DNA of 64,000 bases from Rhizoclosmatium globosum (lineage: Eukaryota; Chytridiomycota; Chytridiomycetes; Chytridiales; Chytriomycetaceae). The number at the start of each line of letters is the position of its first letter. The first letter of the stretch is position 1. Below the pieces are notes generated by a model. That model did no database searches. It was not told where the DNA came from and saw nothing but the letters and a program-made list of their open reading frames with translations. Below, piece by piece: positions 53,987 to 64,000 of the stretch. Location of the stretch: NCBI GenBank assembly GCA_002104985.1, contig MCGO01000157.1, positions 24,291 through 88,290 of the forward strand, written 5' to 3'. The translations under genes were made by a program, and so were the position numbers.

Positions 53987-54178
53987 TGTATGTTTTTTCT
54001 GATGTGGGTATTGTGCCACCCCCCTTACTAAATGTCCTGCCAGTGTTTCATGTTAAACAGTCATTTATTTGAAATAAAAGATTTAAGTACATTAAGTTTT
54101 AAGTATCATAGGCCACCTTCGGCAAGATTCCACCTGACAAGGGTGTTTTGTTAGAAAGCAATTAAATATCACATCAGC

Positions 54179-55654
54179 TTACTCTTGAATACAAGTATAT
54201 ACAGAATCTAGAATTTTTTTGATTTGCTTTGTATCGGTGGCCCATGTTAAATGTGTATGCACAGTTCGTCGTGTTTCCTTGTTAAGACTTTTGAAAGCCT
54301 GGGCAAAATAATCTGCTGCGTCTTCGAAAGAGTTATTGCCTGGAATTGTGCTCCGTTATAATGCTGAACCAAAATCATTGCAGTACCTTTATACGAGCGA
54401 AAATAGTCAGAAACAGGAATTGTTTTTAACTTCTCTTTGAACAGGTCAATCTTGTTGAGAAACAATATTATTCCTGTGGTTTTAAACACTGGAGTGTCGC
54501 ATATTGATTTGAATACTGCTAGAGCGTCAACGACTGCGACAAAGTTTGCTTCAGTGCTAAACATACAGAATAAGAAACTTACTTCGATTTGTATCCTTTG
54601 CCTCGAAGCATACTTGGTTATACGAGCTTATTGCTACCACGAAAATAATCGCGTCGACATCTTCAAACAGCGGAGCCCACTTTTTTCGTTGGCTTTTTTG
54701 GCCGCCTACATCAAAAACACGATATATTACATCCTTGATCCGAAACCTCGTTTCTGATACTGAAGTCGTCATTATCCGTGCACTCAAAATATCTTCTTCA
54801 GTTGGCTTATACCCAAGGCCACATATCCGATGTCGATGTTGCATCAAGCTAATAAAAAGCCATAATTCAAAACCAAGCACGGTATAATACGACAACTCAC
54901 AAAGCACAGCTTTCAATAAGTTGAAACTCCGCCGCTCGTTGAAAACAATACTGGATCCCAGAATCATTCCATATCGCGTCGAGGCCAGCAACCCGATCTG
55001 CTGGAAATGGTTCTCCATTCGAAAAACTAAACATGGATGATACGAGGAGATCTGACGTCTTCATCATCCGCGCTGCATCTGGAACTTCACCAACTTGGGC
55101 TTTACCACCCAGGTTTTCGTACTGCAGTGCAGCATAACGCGCTAGTTTATCGTGTTTTATGATAGGTGGACGGTCTAGTGAACTGTCTCGGGGTCCATTT
55201 GAATCATCTTGCTGTGAGGAAGGTGGGTTTATGTCGGGTTCTTCGGGAAGTTCCATGGCTTCCAGGTCTTTTGGGTCAGGTGGAACAAAACCGTATGGTA
55301 TTTTCAGGTTATCCATCGCGATTGTGAGGTTTTGATAGCAGGTAAGGAGGTTTAGCCAAATTGCTGAACGATACATTATCATTTCGTCGTTTGTGAAACC
55401 CAGGCCGTGGATTATCTTCATTTGCTTTAAAAGAGTTGATTTTCCGGATTCTCCTGTGCCTAGAGGAGCAAGTGATGAGGATTGATATGTGTCGGAGGTT
55501 GTTGATTGTGGAAGCGGTTTAGAGACTCACCAAGAAGTAAAAGTTTCACTGCAGTCTCTTTTTCAAGGTCCTTCCGCTCTTGTTGCAGCTTCTTGTCGAT
55601 GATTCTGCTCGCTGTTGAAAGCGGGTCTGTCTCTTGGGAAGCTGCACAACCCAT
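54179..55654 (-). CDS. Heterotrimeric G-protein alpha subunit, copy 4
   Basis: Starts MGCAASQETDPLSTASRIID and KETAVKLLLLG, followed by an intron. The helical domain begins MKIIHGLGFTNDEMIMYRSA and LKIPYGFVPPDPKDLEAMEL, and has an insert of about 60 residues with SSQQDDSNGPRDSSLDRPP before the canonical end (DSGIQYCFQRAAEFQLIESC). Switch I is ILSARIMTTSVSETRF; switch II is FDVGGQKSQRKKWAPLFEDV. NKIDLFKEKLKTIPVSDYF and a TWATDTK-type end at 54180-54245 complete it. This is among the better preserved members and gives the clearest view of the insert. Confidence 0.85.
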
Positions 55655-55761
55655 CGAACTGAGATTTCCATAAATCGTTGAAAAAATCTGTAAATCGTTG
55701 TACTTTGTATCGTTATATATTTCCATTTTACAAATATAATATTTAAACCGTGATACAAGCT

Positions 55762-57235
55762 TTATGTCAAACCGGCTCGTTGCAAATTTGCTTTGATGAT
55801 AATTGCGTGGACGGCTTTTAATATAACAGAGATTTGACTTCGATCTGTGGCCCATGTTAAATGAATATAAATAGGTCTACTTTTAAACTGATTCAACGCT
55901 TGAAACCGTTTAATGAAATATCTCGACCCGTTTTCATATGTGTTAGCATCTGATCTGATGTGAGTAATTTTCGCACTATGTCAGTTACGGGCAACTATTT
56001 ACCAGTAAAGTCGGGAAAGTAGGTTATAATAGGGGAATGTGGTAGCTTTTCCTTGAACAAGTCAATCTTGTTTAGAAAGAGAATAAAGCCAGTCTTTTTG
56101 AATATGGGATGGTTCACGAGAGAACTAAATACATTCAAGGATTCTATCACTTCAATTAGGTACGGTTTTAGTAATCAGTAAGAACCAACAAACTAAAAGA
56201 CACTCAACTCCGATTCGCTCTTGAATCCTCATAAAGCACTTGATCATACGCGCTCAGCGCAACCAAAAACAAAACTGTCGACACGTCCTCAAAATACCCG
56301 GCCCACTTTTTTCGTTCCGCCCTCTGTCCCCCAAAATCAAATATCCGATACGGTGTTCCCTCCACCATTAACTTTGTCTCCGTGACACCTAGCGTTATCA
56401 CTCTTGTCTGTAGGATATCTTCTTCTGTTGGAACATATCCGGGATCTGTTATACGGTCTATATCATTGAGGATGTATGCACACGCGTCTGGGAGTTGGAA
56501 CTCTGTTCTACGGGAATAACAGTACTGGATTCCCGAGTCTGTCCAGATGTGCGGATTGCAGCGGCGAGGAATGCGGGGAAGGGTGTGTCTTTTGAGAATC
56601 CGTATTCGCCGCCGTCGTCTGCGGTGAGTATTTCGTCTGCGAGGGTTGTGTACAGTGGTTGGGCGGTTCCTGATTCGATAAGGGACATGTATTCTTGTTC
56701 GGCGCGGCGAGCGGTTTTGTCTCGACGTTTTTGTGGGATAATTGATTCTTGGATTACGGGTAGGGGTTTTGAGTGGACTGTGTGTTTTGTGGAGGTTGCC
56801 GAGCGACGAGAGATTGTTTGGTGTGGGGAGGGATCCATATCTTCTGCGGATTGATTGGATGGCGCGTTGGGATCGAAGCTGTAGGGAATATGCAGGGAGT
56901 CCATTGCTAGGACAAGTGTCTGAGCACACTCGAGGATGTTGTGGAGGATGGCGTTCTGGTAGCTGAGGAGTTCTTCAGGAGTTAAGCCTTTGTTGTAGAT
57001 TAACTTCATTTGCTTGAGGACTGTTGATTTCCCGGAATCTCCTGTACCTAAGTTAATAGTTTGTGAAGATTACGTTGGATATTTATAATCTTGATTTATA
57101 AATAATACCTAGAAGGAGGAGTTTAACGAGCTTCCGTCGTTCAATCTGCTCCAGTTCCAGCTCTTTATCGATAACCTTGCTGTTGGTCGTAGCTTCAAGA
57201 GCTCCTTCTTCTGGTTTTGAAGTCGCACAACCCAT
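55762..57235 (-). CDS. Heterotrimeric G-protein alpha subunit, copy 5 (DFGGQ switch II)
   Basis: Starts MGCATSKPEEGALEATTNSK and RRKLVKLLLLG; the G1 loop continues GDSGKS after an intron. The helical part contains MDSLHIPYSFDPNAPSNQSA and a long insert with RSATSTKHTVHSKPLP and YGFSKDTPFPAFLAA. The switch I end is ILQTRVITLGVTETKL; switch II reads FDFGGQRAERKKWAGYFEDV, with Phe instead of the usual Val in DVGGQ. NKIDLFKEKL is present. The end ATDRSQISVILKAVHAII departs from the TDTKQI of other copies. It is the most divergent of the five tandem copies. A slip lies around 56540. Confidence 0.82.
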
Positions 57236-57359
57236 GGTTCTGATGGAGATTCAAGGCTGGCCTTTCGCAAATCTTTGAAAAAGTAATTCAACAAATTATG
57301 TATACTTTATTCAATTTTCCTTGCGAGATAGGGTTAATCTCCGTTACTCTGTACAGAAA

Positions 57360-58569
57360 TTACTTCTTTCCTGGTCGACTTGGCTTCTTGAACGCAGACT
57401 TTGTGGACGCAAGTACATCCGCCTTGGGTGGTTCAATGGCTTCCAACACCAACGCGTCATCGATTTCAGATGCAGAGTCAAGTTCAATCTGGTTGTGAAA
57501 ATGTAAATACGTAATGACTCCTTAAAGAAACGATTTGAGAACCGCACCTTCTTTCCAATCTCGACACCGAGATTCTTTTCGACATGTTCCAATGTTGTTG
57601 CGCGCGATGACGAGAACAGCATACGGGATTTAACTTTCGCAGAAGGGGGACAAATGTAAAAGAAGAGAGTTCCTTGAGGAGACGCATTTTTGTAAAACAC
57701 AAAGAGGGGCTCGGATTCGGGGAGAAGAGTTTGGAGAGTTGATGGAGTTGCTGATGCAGATGTTGTTGCGAGGACCAACGTTTCGGTCGTGGTGTCGATC
57801 GACTAAAAGTGAATTGTAATATTAAATCAACTGCATGATTCCGGTAGTAGTTGTACGTACAAGAGCAACTAAATTCAAGACATTGTTGTTAAGTTGACCA
57901 AATGCATCCTCCGCGTCCTTTGAAAAAGCGAATCCAACACCAGATGCTATTTCTTTGCGAGTTGAGATTCCAATGTCTGCAGTTGTCTCTGTCAATTTCA
58001 AAGATTGAAGTTCGAGTTCCTTTTCAGTGAGAGGATTCGCAGCCTGTTTATGGGCCAAATGGGCCTTGTATCCTTTGAAAGAGAATTCTTGCTGTGAATT
58101 ATGGCGTGAATTTGGGTTAGTTGTTCGGAAGAGACACAGTGAATGCCGTGGGTACCTTTGAGGAAACGTGCATTGAATCGACAAAGTACAGCGCACCCAA
58201 GTCCCGAATCAAAGCCGCCTTGCTTGAAGCATAGAGCATCTTGTCTCTCACGCTCGCCGTGTCAGGGACGTCTAAGCAGAGTGTTAAACAGCTCCTAGGC
58301 CCGGTTAACCTAAACTAACACTGGACAAGAAGCCACTTTTCAGACTCAATTCGAACCAAAACAAAAACTGGATTTGTTCCTGATTCAGAGGCAACTTGGT
58401 CAAAGTCCGCTTCGAAGGATCCACTCGAATTGGTGGTTCCAACTTGGACGAGTGCTGAGTCAACAACTCCAACTGAGAGAGAGAACACACTCAAATCAGT
58501 TGGGCTGTTGGCAGCGGCAAATGACGAGACAAGGTCTTGCGTGGCAGTTATCCCTCCAGAAAGAGACAT
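57360..58569 (-). CDS. Twinfilin (two ADF-homology domains)
   Basis: Starts MSLSGGITATQDLVSSFAAA; the first ADF-H domain contains PVFVLVRIESEKWLLVQ and VRDKMLYASSKAALIRDLG, the actin-binding helix. EFSFKGYKAHLAHKQAANPL is the linker region. The second ADF-H domain has EPLFVFYKNASPQGTLFFYI and KVKSRMLFSSSRATTLEHVE, followed by EIGKKVEL-type residues and a short basic tail (SRPGKK). Twinfilin sequesters actin monomers and caps filament ends. Four introns are visible (near 58270-58320, 58090-58150, 57810-57860 and 57500-57545). Divergent from the + strand Gα gene 110 bp away. Confidence 0.83.
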
Positions 58570-58682
58570 TGTAATTTCCAAACTTTTGTAAATTCAATAT
58601 GGAGAAGTAGAAGTAAATCTTGATAATGGGTCATTGAACAAGACTTACGAAGGAGGGGAAGAGCACTCTGTAAATCCTCAAA

Positions 58683-60297
58683 ATGGGATGTGCTGCCTCC
58701 GCAGATCATCGCCCTTCAGTCTCACAGGCACGTTCAATCTCCCGCGCAATTGACGCCTCACTCGAGCAAGAGAAACCAGCAATCACGAGAGAAGTCAAGA
58801 TTCTTTTATTGGGAACTGGTGACTCGGGAAAAACAACCGTCCTCAAACAGCTTCGAGTTATATATGGGTCTGGGTTCACACCTGAAGAATATCTTGACTT
58901 TCGTAGTATTATTCTACAGAACGTTGTTGCGTGTGCGAAAGCTCTTGTTGCTGGTATGAAGAAACTGCAAATTCCGTATGGCTTTGATCATACAAAGGAG
59001 TACCCTGAAGAAGATGAAGTACAAGGATGTAGAGATCCTCCTGAAGAAGAAAATGGGGGCGATAAAAGTGCTGGATATACAGATTCTGTTGACATGGTTA
59101 CGGCTGGAAACACAAGTGCGAATGTGACTCCGCTCCTACCACGTTCTGATGCGCCAAAATCAGATACTGATGCTGTATTATCGGGGCTTCTAAGCACAGA
59201 GCAGTTACTCTCCATCACAAGTGATATTCGTGCTTCAAGCGTTCCTCGTGAAAATAATAGCACGAATGTCATGGTACCTCCAAAACCTGTTCACGCGGCT
59301 TCGCAAACTCCAACGGCTGCAGCTGCACGAAGATTGTTTGTTGCATCTGGACCGGGGCCGCAACAGGCACTAGATTATGCGAAAGTCGTGAGGGATATGG
59401 ATAAACCGTATGGATTTATGAAGGATGAGTTTTTGAGTCAAGAGTATTGTGATTGCGTAAAGAAGTTGTGGGAGGCTTCCGGGGTGCAGTATTGTTATGT
59501 TCGACGGGCGGAAGTGGGTGTTCCTGAGTGTTGTCGATAGTTGAGTATTGTGTTTTATGATATGTGTATTGATGTTGTTTATGGTATAGCGTTATGGAAA
59601 ACTTGGAGAGGATTGGAAAGAAGGAGTATATGCCTACGGATCAAGACGTCATTCAAGCTCGTATCATGACGCAGACTATCAGTAAAACTGTGGTTTCGTT
59701 TGAGAAGCAACAATATTCCATTATCGATGTGGGCGGACAAAAATCTCAACGAAGGAAATGGGCACCGTTCTTTGATGATGTTCGTGCAGTCGTTTTCGTT
59801 GTCGCAATGAGTGGATTTGATCAAGTACTTGTGGAAGATGGACGAACAATCGGAGTTGAGTTACTCCTTTGCTTCATTTTCAATGTTGACCCTTTATTAT
59901 GAATAGTACGAGACGCATTGCACGTTTTTAGTTGTATGGTCAACTTACCCGCCTTTGCAAACGTACCCTTCATTGTGTTCATGAACAAAAAAGATGTCTT
60001 TAAAGAGAAGGTGGGGACTTGAAAACGCGGATTGCAGACTTCTTTCCGGAATTCAAGGGCGAGGAAACGTATGAAGATGGAGCAACCTTCTTTGTGGATT
60101 TTTCAAGGAATGTAACAGGAATGAAGAGAGGGAAGTTGTGTTTCATTTAACGTTTGCCACGGATGGGAATAGTTTGCGCGGGGTAATGGAGGCGGTTTTT
60201 GTTTTGGTTGCAAAGTGAGTGCTTGTTTCGTTTTAGTGGTGTAAATGACTGATACCAACTGCACAGATCTCAACTCATGCAAGTTGGATTATTATAA
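58683..60297 (+). CDS. Heterotrimeric G-protein alpha subunit, copy 6
   Basis: Starts MGCAASADHRPSVSQARSIS. The G1 loop GTGDSGKTT is in one exon, unlike the tandem copies where an intron splits it. The helical domain (SGFTPEEYLDFRSIILQNVV, LQIPYGFDHTKEYPEEDEVQ) has an insert of over 100 residues rich in Ser, Thr, Pro and Ala. Switch I is VIQARIMTQTISKTVV; switch II is IIDVGGQKSQRRKWAPFFDD. The guanine site is MNKKDVFKEK. The end is LTFATDGNSLRGVMEAVFVL, then an intron and SQLMQVGLL. Two slips lie at G 60013-60016 and T 60099-60103. It opposes the - strand array. Confidence 0.85.
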
Positions 60298-60410
60298 TAG
60301 AATGTAAAATATTTAAGGATTGGTATAAAGTCATAAGTTCACCATTTATTCCAACACACTCACTACACTTTTCTCACGCAACTCGATATCCATATATCAG
60401 TGAATAACAT

Positions 60411-61574
60411 TTACTGAGTCTTGACACTCTTCTTAAAAGCATCACCACCAGCAGCACCACCATTCTTTGCAATCTTAGCCTCCTGATCCGCCTTAATCGC
60501 CTTGAAATCACCTGGTCCTTGACAAAGAGAACCATCAATCAGACATGACAGTGTAATCCAACACCTTGAGCAAAAGTCTGTTGATAACAGAGTAGTACCC
60601 GTGGTCAGCAACAACCGTCCTTCCCACACATCTAAACAACGCGTCTGCAATCTGTTGTGGAGACACGGCTGTACCCTGGAAAAACTTCAACGCGGACATG
60701 AGACCAGCACCCGAGTAGAACCCGGTGTTTGTTGGGGATGGGTGCACGACACAGACGTCGATTCCAGCTGGTGCAAGTTCTGGGGCGATTGAGGTTGCAA
60801 AGTTTGTGAGGAAGGCTTTTGTGGTGGAATACATTGATGCCATTGGAGAGGCCATGAATCCACCTGGAGACGATGTGAAGAAGATTGCACCGCGGAGGGA
60901 GGAGGAAAGCATTCTGTTTGAGAAGTGGTGGGTGATGTGGATTGCGGCTGTGTTGTTGCAGTTGAGGTTGGCGGTCAACGAGGCGAGTGGGGTCAAGTGG
61001 AACAAGCCAACGAGAATGTATCCTTTGAAGTGATGGTTTGGGGGTAAATAGCTGGATTTAGGTAGAATTATAATACTAATTACCAGCATTGTTAAAGACA
61101 AGAGACACGGGAATGTCGGATGTAATCTCCTTCAATGGCTGCATATAGACCTCTGGGTCAGAGGAACCCAAGTTGACTGGACACGAAACGGAACTTGATT
61201 GAAGGGTACTTTTCTGGGAGAGAAGTCTTTGCTTTGGCCATGAGGGCATCGTCAAGGGCAGCCTGATTAAAGGGTTAATGGAGTTCTTCTGGTGGTGATC
61301 GATGTGAGCACAACTAACCACAACGACATTGATCCCTTGCTTAGCCAGAGTCTCGGTGATCGCAAGACCAATTCCCGATGATCCTCCTGTTTGTTTGACC
61401 AGGTTAGCAACACACTTCGTAACCCTAAGGCACTGTACCAGTCACAAGCGCCCATTGTGATCCGTACTTTGTCTTCAAGTTCTGCACTCGGAAGAACAAG
61501 GCCTGGAAAGTGAGAGGGACTAGGTACACAGCAAGACTGAGGAACCCAATCACGGCAAAGATGGTTTGGATCAT
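60411..61574 (-). CDS. Short-chain dehydrogenase/reductase, membrane type (ketoacyl/steroid reductase-like)
   Basis: Starts MIQTIFAVIGFLSLAVYLVP, a membrane-anchor helix, then KYGSQWALVTG and, after an intron, GGSSGIGLAITETLAKQGIN: the TGxxxGIG cofactor site. Further features are IPVSLVFNNAG (NNAG motif) and the active site SSPGGFMASPMASMYSTTKA (Ser...Tyr-x3-Lys). The last part (YYSVINRLLLKVLDYTVMSD) is followed after a one-base slip near 60545 by an acidic/Lys tail ending FKKSVKTQ. The layout fits ER reductases such as 17-beta-hydroxysteroid dehydrogenase 12/very-long-chain 3-ketoacyl-CoA reductase; the substrate cannot be read. Intron 1 holds a CCTTAGGGTT motif. Confidence 0.78.
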
Positions 61575-61682
61575 TTCTTTTTGAAAGCTCTTTTTCGGAT
61601 GGCCTGACCCAAACAAACAAATGTATTCGCGATAACTTACAAAATAACAAGAAAACCAAAGTAAATGACCTTAGTTCATTCT

Positions 61683-63846
61683 TCAATCATCATCCTCATC
61701 CATACCTCCTCGTTGTTGAGGAACCTTTGGTCCACCGGCTGGCTTCGACATAATAATCTGATCAACACTTAAGATTGTGCAAGCTGCATGTGTGGCCAAC
61801 TTGATGGCCATGTGTTTCACGGCAAGCAAATCGTAGATTCCGGCCTTTGATGCATCCAACACATCGTTTGTCTCTGACTCAATGTCAACTCCAGTAGATG
61901 TGTTGCTAGTTTGGTGAGTAGCATAAAGGCGGGAGAGAACTTCAGTGGACTGCAAGAATGAAAGAATAAGTTGGCTTGTCCACTATCATTCAAATGAACT
62001 CACATCCAAACCAGCATTCTCGGCCAAAGTTCTTGGAATAACCTCAAAGGCCTGAGCAAACTTCTTGATGGCATATTGGTTCAATCCAGAGGTACGTTCA
62101 CCAATCTCAGTCAACTTTCTTGCCAACTCGATTTCAGTGGCACCTGCTCCTGGAACGAGACGACCATCCTTCACGGCAGCCTTGATGACGTTGACTCCGT
62201 CATCAATAGCACGCTCGAGTCGTCAATGGCGTTTGTAGTTCCTCCACGAAGGACAATAGTGGCGTTTTGGTAGATTCATCCTCTATTTATCAACGGTTAA
62301 CAACAGTTTTCAAATGTACAAATACGCTACCTTGTCTGAAAACAGTGCATCTGTCACTTCCGATTTCAACAGCCTCGACAATGTCACAGTAACCCATCTC
62401 CTCAGGCATTGGAGCACCCAAACGAGTCAAGGCGGTCGCACCAACAACCTTGCAGAGACGACGAATATCGAATTTGGAGAGAACCTTGATGACCATCATG
62501 TTGTATCTGTTCATAAAATGCAAGGCGAGTTCTCCGATTCCGGAACCAGTCACAACAACCTTGACTCCAGCATCAGCGATTTGCTTGATGGCCTGAAAGT
62601 TTACACGATTGTTAGAATCAAGTTCTTTTGAATAAAGGACGCGTTCACCTCCTCAAGCTTGGATTCTTCGCCCTTGGAGAAGTTGAGCATCTCCTTGGCA
62701 TTGTGGATCAAGACAGTACCCTTAGTTTCAGTCAAGGAGACATCAATAGGGCAAGTAAAGATGGCAATCTTGGCCTTAGTGGCAGCAGTCACGACACCTT
62801 TTTTCGATAGTTGGAATAAGCAGACTCCCAGCAACAATATAACAAACCTTCAGCTTCGCGTCCAAATACCATACCCTTGACAACCTTGGTGTCATGAATG
62901 GAACCACCAAGAATCTTGACGACTCGAATAGAATCCACATTGAATTGGTTCGCAGTCTTTGGCATAATCTCCAACGCGGCCTGAGCAACCACGTCCGCAG
63001 CAAGTCCTCGTATCCAAACTGCTTTGACGCAATAGCAGGTTTGACAAGTGCAACAAGGTCCGACTTTGAGTGTGGGTTTTCGAGAGAGTGGGTTTGGAGA
63101 GTTTGGAGGATTTCAAAGGCTTTACGGACAGCTACTTCGTATCCGTCAATGACTTCTGATGGGTGAAGACCCATTTTGAGGAGGTATTCGGCTTGGGAAA
63201 GGAGTTCACCGGCAAAGACTACGACAAAGTTTGTTGCGTCTCCCATCTGAATTTATAAGATTTTTAGAGAGTGAGTATGAGTGTAGTGGTTGGTGAAGGG
63301 CGTAGTGAGTAGCATGTTTCCACCCCTTTTTGCATGTAACTGCTGAGACCCAAGGCCTTCATCCATGTACAGTACAGTTCCCACCAATTGAACGAAACAG
63401 AGAGTGAACGCACCTCAGCTTCCTGTTGCTGCGATGCCATGACAAGCAGCTTAGCCGCTGGGTGAATGACTTCGAGTTCCTTGATGATTGTTGCTGCATC
63501 GTTTGTGACAAAGAGCTTCTCAAGGTGGTTGATAACCATCTTGTTGCGTCCTGGTCAAGTGGTAGGGTTAGCAATGTCCAACCCTAAGGTGCCAGTGCTT
63601 GGAGGTGGGTGCTTTTGAAACGAACCATTTGGACCAAGTGAAGTTCGCGTGATTTGAGACAGTTTCGCGGGTTGCGGCAATGTTTCGGTACACGGCTTCG
63701 TCGAGGCCTTGCAATGTGCTTTTGGATTGGGATTGGATTGGATGGGTTGGGGTTAGCTACTGCTTTAAACGACCGAGGGTTAGGGTTACCTTGTACCCGT
63801 CCTTGAGCATTGTGTTGAGTCCCATCTTGGGAATTTTGAGGGCCAT
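61683..63846 (-). CDS. cct8: T-complex protein 1 subunit theta (CCT8)
   Basis: Starts MALKIPKMGLNTMLKDGYK, then GLDEAVYRNIAATRETV, NKMVINHLEKLFVTNDAATI and KELEVIHPAAKLLVMASQQQ, all typical of the theta subunit. Further conserved parts are GDATNFVVVFAGELL (ATP-binding GDGTN loop with GDATN), ETKGTVLIHNAKEMLNFSKG, GAGATEIELARKLTEIGERT and LNQYAIKKFAQAFEVIPRTL. The end is DQIIMSKPAGGPKVPQQ and acidic residues. CCT8 is one of eight subunits of the cytosolic chaperonin that folds actin and tubulin. At least five introns, several with TTAGGG-like motifs at their ends. One or more frame slips occur in the middle (near 62810-62990). Confidence 0.9.
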
Positions 63847-64000
63847 CTTTGGTTGGTTGGTGGTTTGGAGAGGTGGTGGGTTTTGGTGTGTGTTTTGCTC
63901 TTTGCTTTTCGACTTGGTTAGCGAAGGGGTGGAAACAGAAGACTGGACCTCAAACAGAGAAATGGATAAAGAGAACACATATAAAATGGAATTAGAAGTA
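63847..64000. other. Upstream region of CCT8
   Basis: Last 154 bases of the window, upstream of the CCT8 start on the - strand. No coding frame recognised; it should contain part of its promoter. Confidence 0.5.

Noticed and set aside
1..64000. tRNA or rRNA genes
   Set aside because: No convincing clover-leaf with a GGTTCGAnTCC arm, and no rRNA-like conserved stretch was noticed by eye; a covariance-model scan would be needed to be sure.

Overview
This is eukaryotic nuclear DNA, most likely from a zoosporic (chytrid-type) fungus. Genes are split by short GT-AG introns (about 35-100 nt) and packed on both strands. Several are fungal in style (chitin deacetylase, GPI-type secreted proteins, F-box/ankyrin protein, DHA2 transporters). 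Two genes are typical of ciliated cells: a TTL-family tubulin ligase and a PACRG-like protein. The species assignment is inference; the gene content is read directly.

Layout. 1-5.3 kb: a tandem, mostly + strand cluster of small Pro/Gln-rich proteins ending in cysteine-rich CYSTM modules, with one small secreted protein on the - strand. 4.8-15.6 kb: a second small family with the motif P-x-I-R-x-G-F-W-P-x-D and a hydrophobic tail. One member of this neighbourhood is split by an 8.4 kb Ty1/copia LTR retrotransposon (6377-14759, - strand) inserted exactly on its 5' splice donor. The element has LTRs that appear identical and one open 2399-codon Gag-Pol frame. It carries an RRM in Gag, 40 perfect 60-bp coding repeats between integrase and reverse transcriptase, and an in-frame loss of the reverse-transcriptase core. 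15.6-18.4 kb: a PH-domain protein and an F-box/ankyrin protein. 18.5-27.3 kb: three DHA2 (MFS) transporters with a class I/II aminotransferase between them. 27.9-43.7 kb: an orphan membrane protein, a Jsn1-like RRM/Pumilio protein, a TTL-like ligase, an EXORDIUM-like secreted protein, a prolidase, a pinin-domain protein, a PACRG-like protein, a chitin deacetylase and a phosphatase inhibitor 2. 43.8-47.6 kb: two more DHA2 transporters. 47.8-48.9 kb: RNase T2. 49-60.3 kb: six G-protein alpha subunits (five in tandem on -, one on +) around a twinfilin gene. 60.4-63.8 kb: a short-chain dehydrogenase and chaperonin CCT8.

Functionally the window combines surface and stress proteins, efflux transporters, receptor-coupled signalling subunits, and cytoskeletal and flagellar genes. 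It is an accessory-type region shaped by tandem duplication and one recent retrotransposition.

A quality warning applies throughout. Many genes lose frame by exactly one base, nearly always beside a run of identical bases that looks one base too short. More than fifteen such places can be pointed to. They look like base-calling shortfalls, although real decay of duplicated genes cannot be excluded from sequence alone. Exon boundaries below are read by eye from splice consensus and paralogue comparison.
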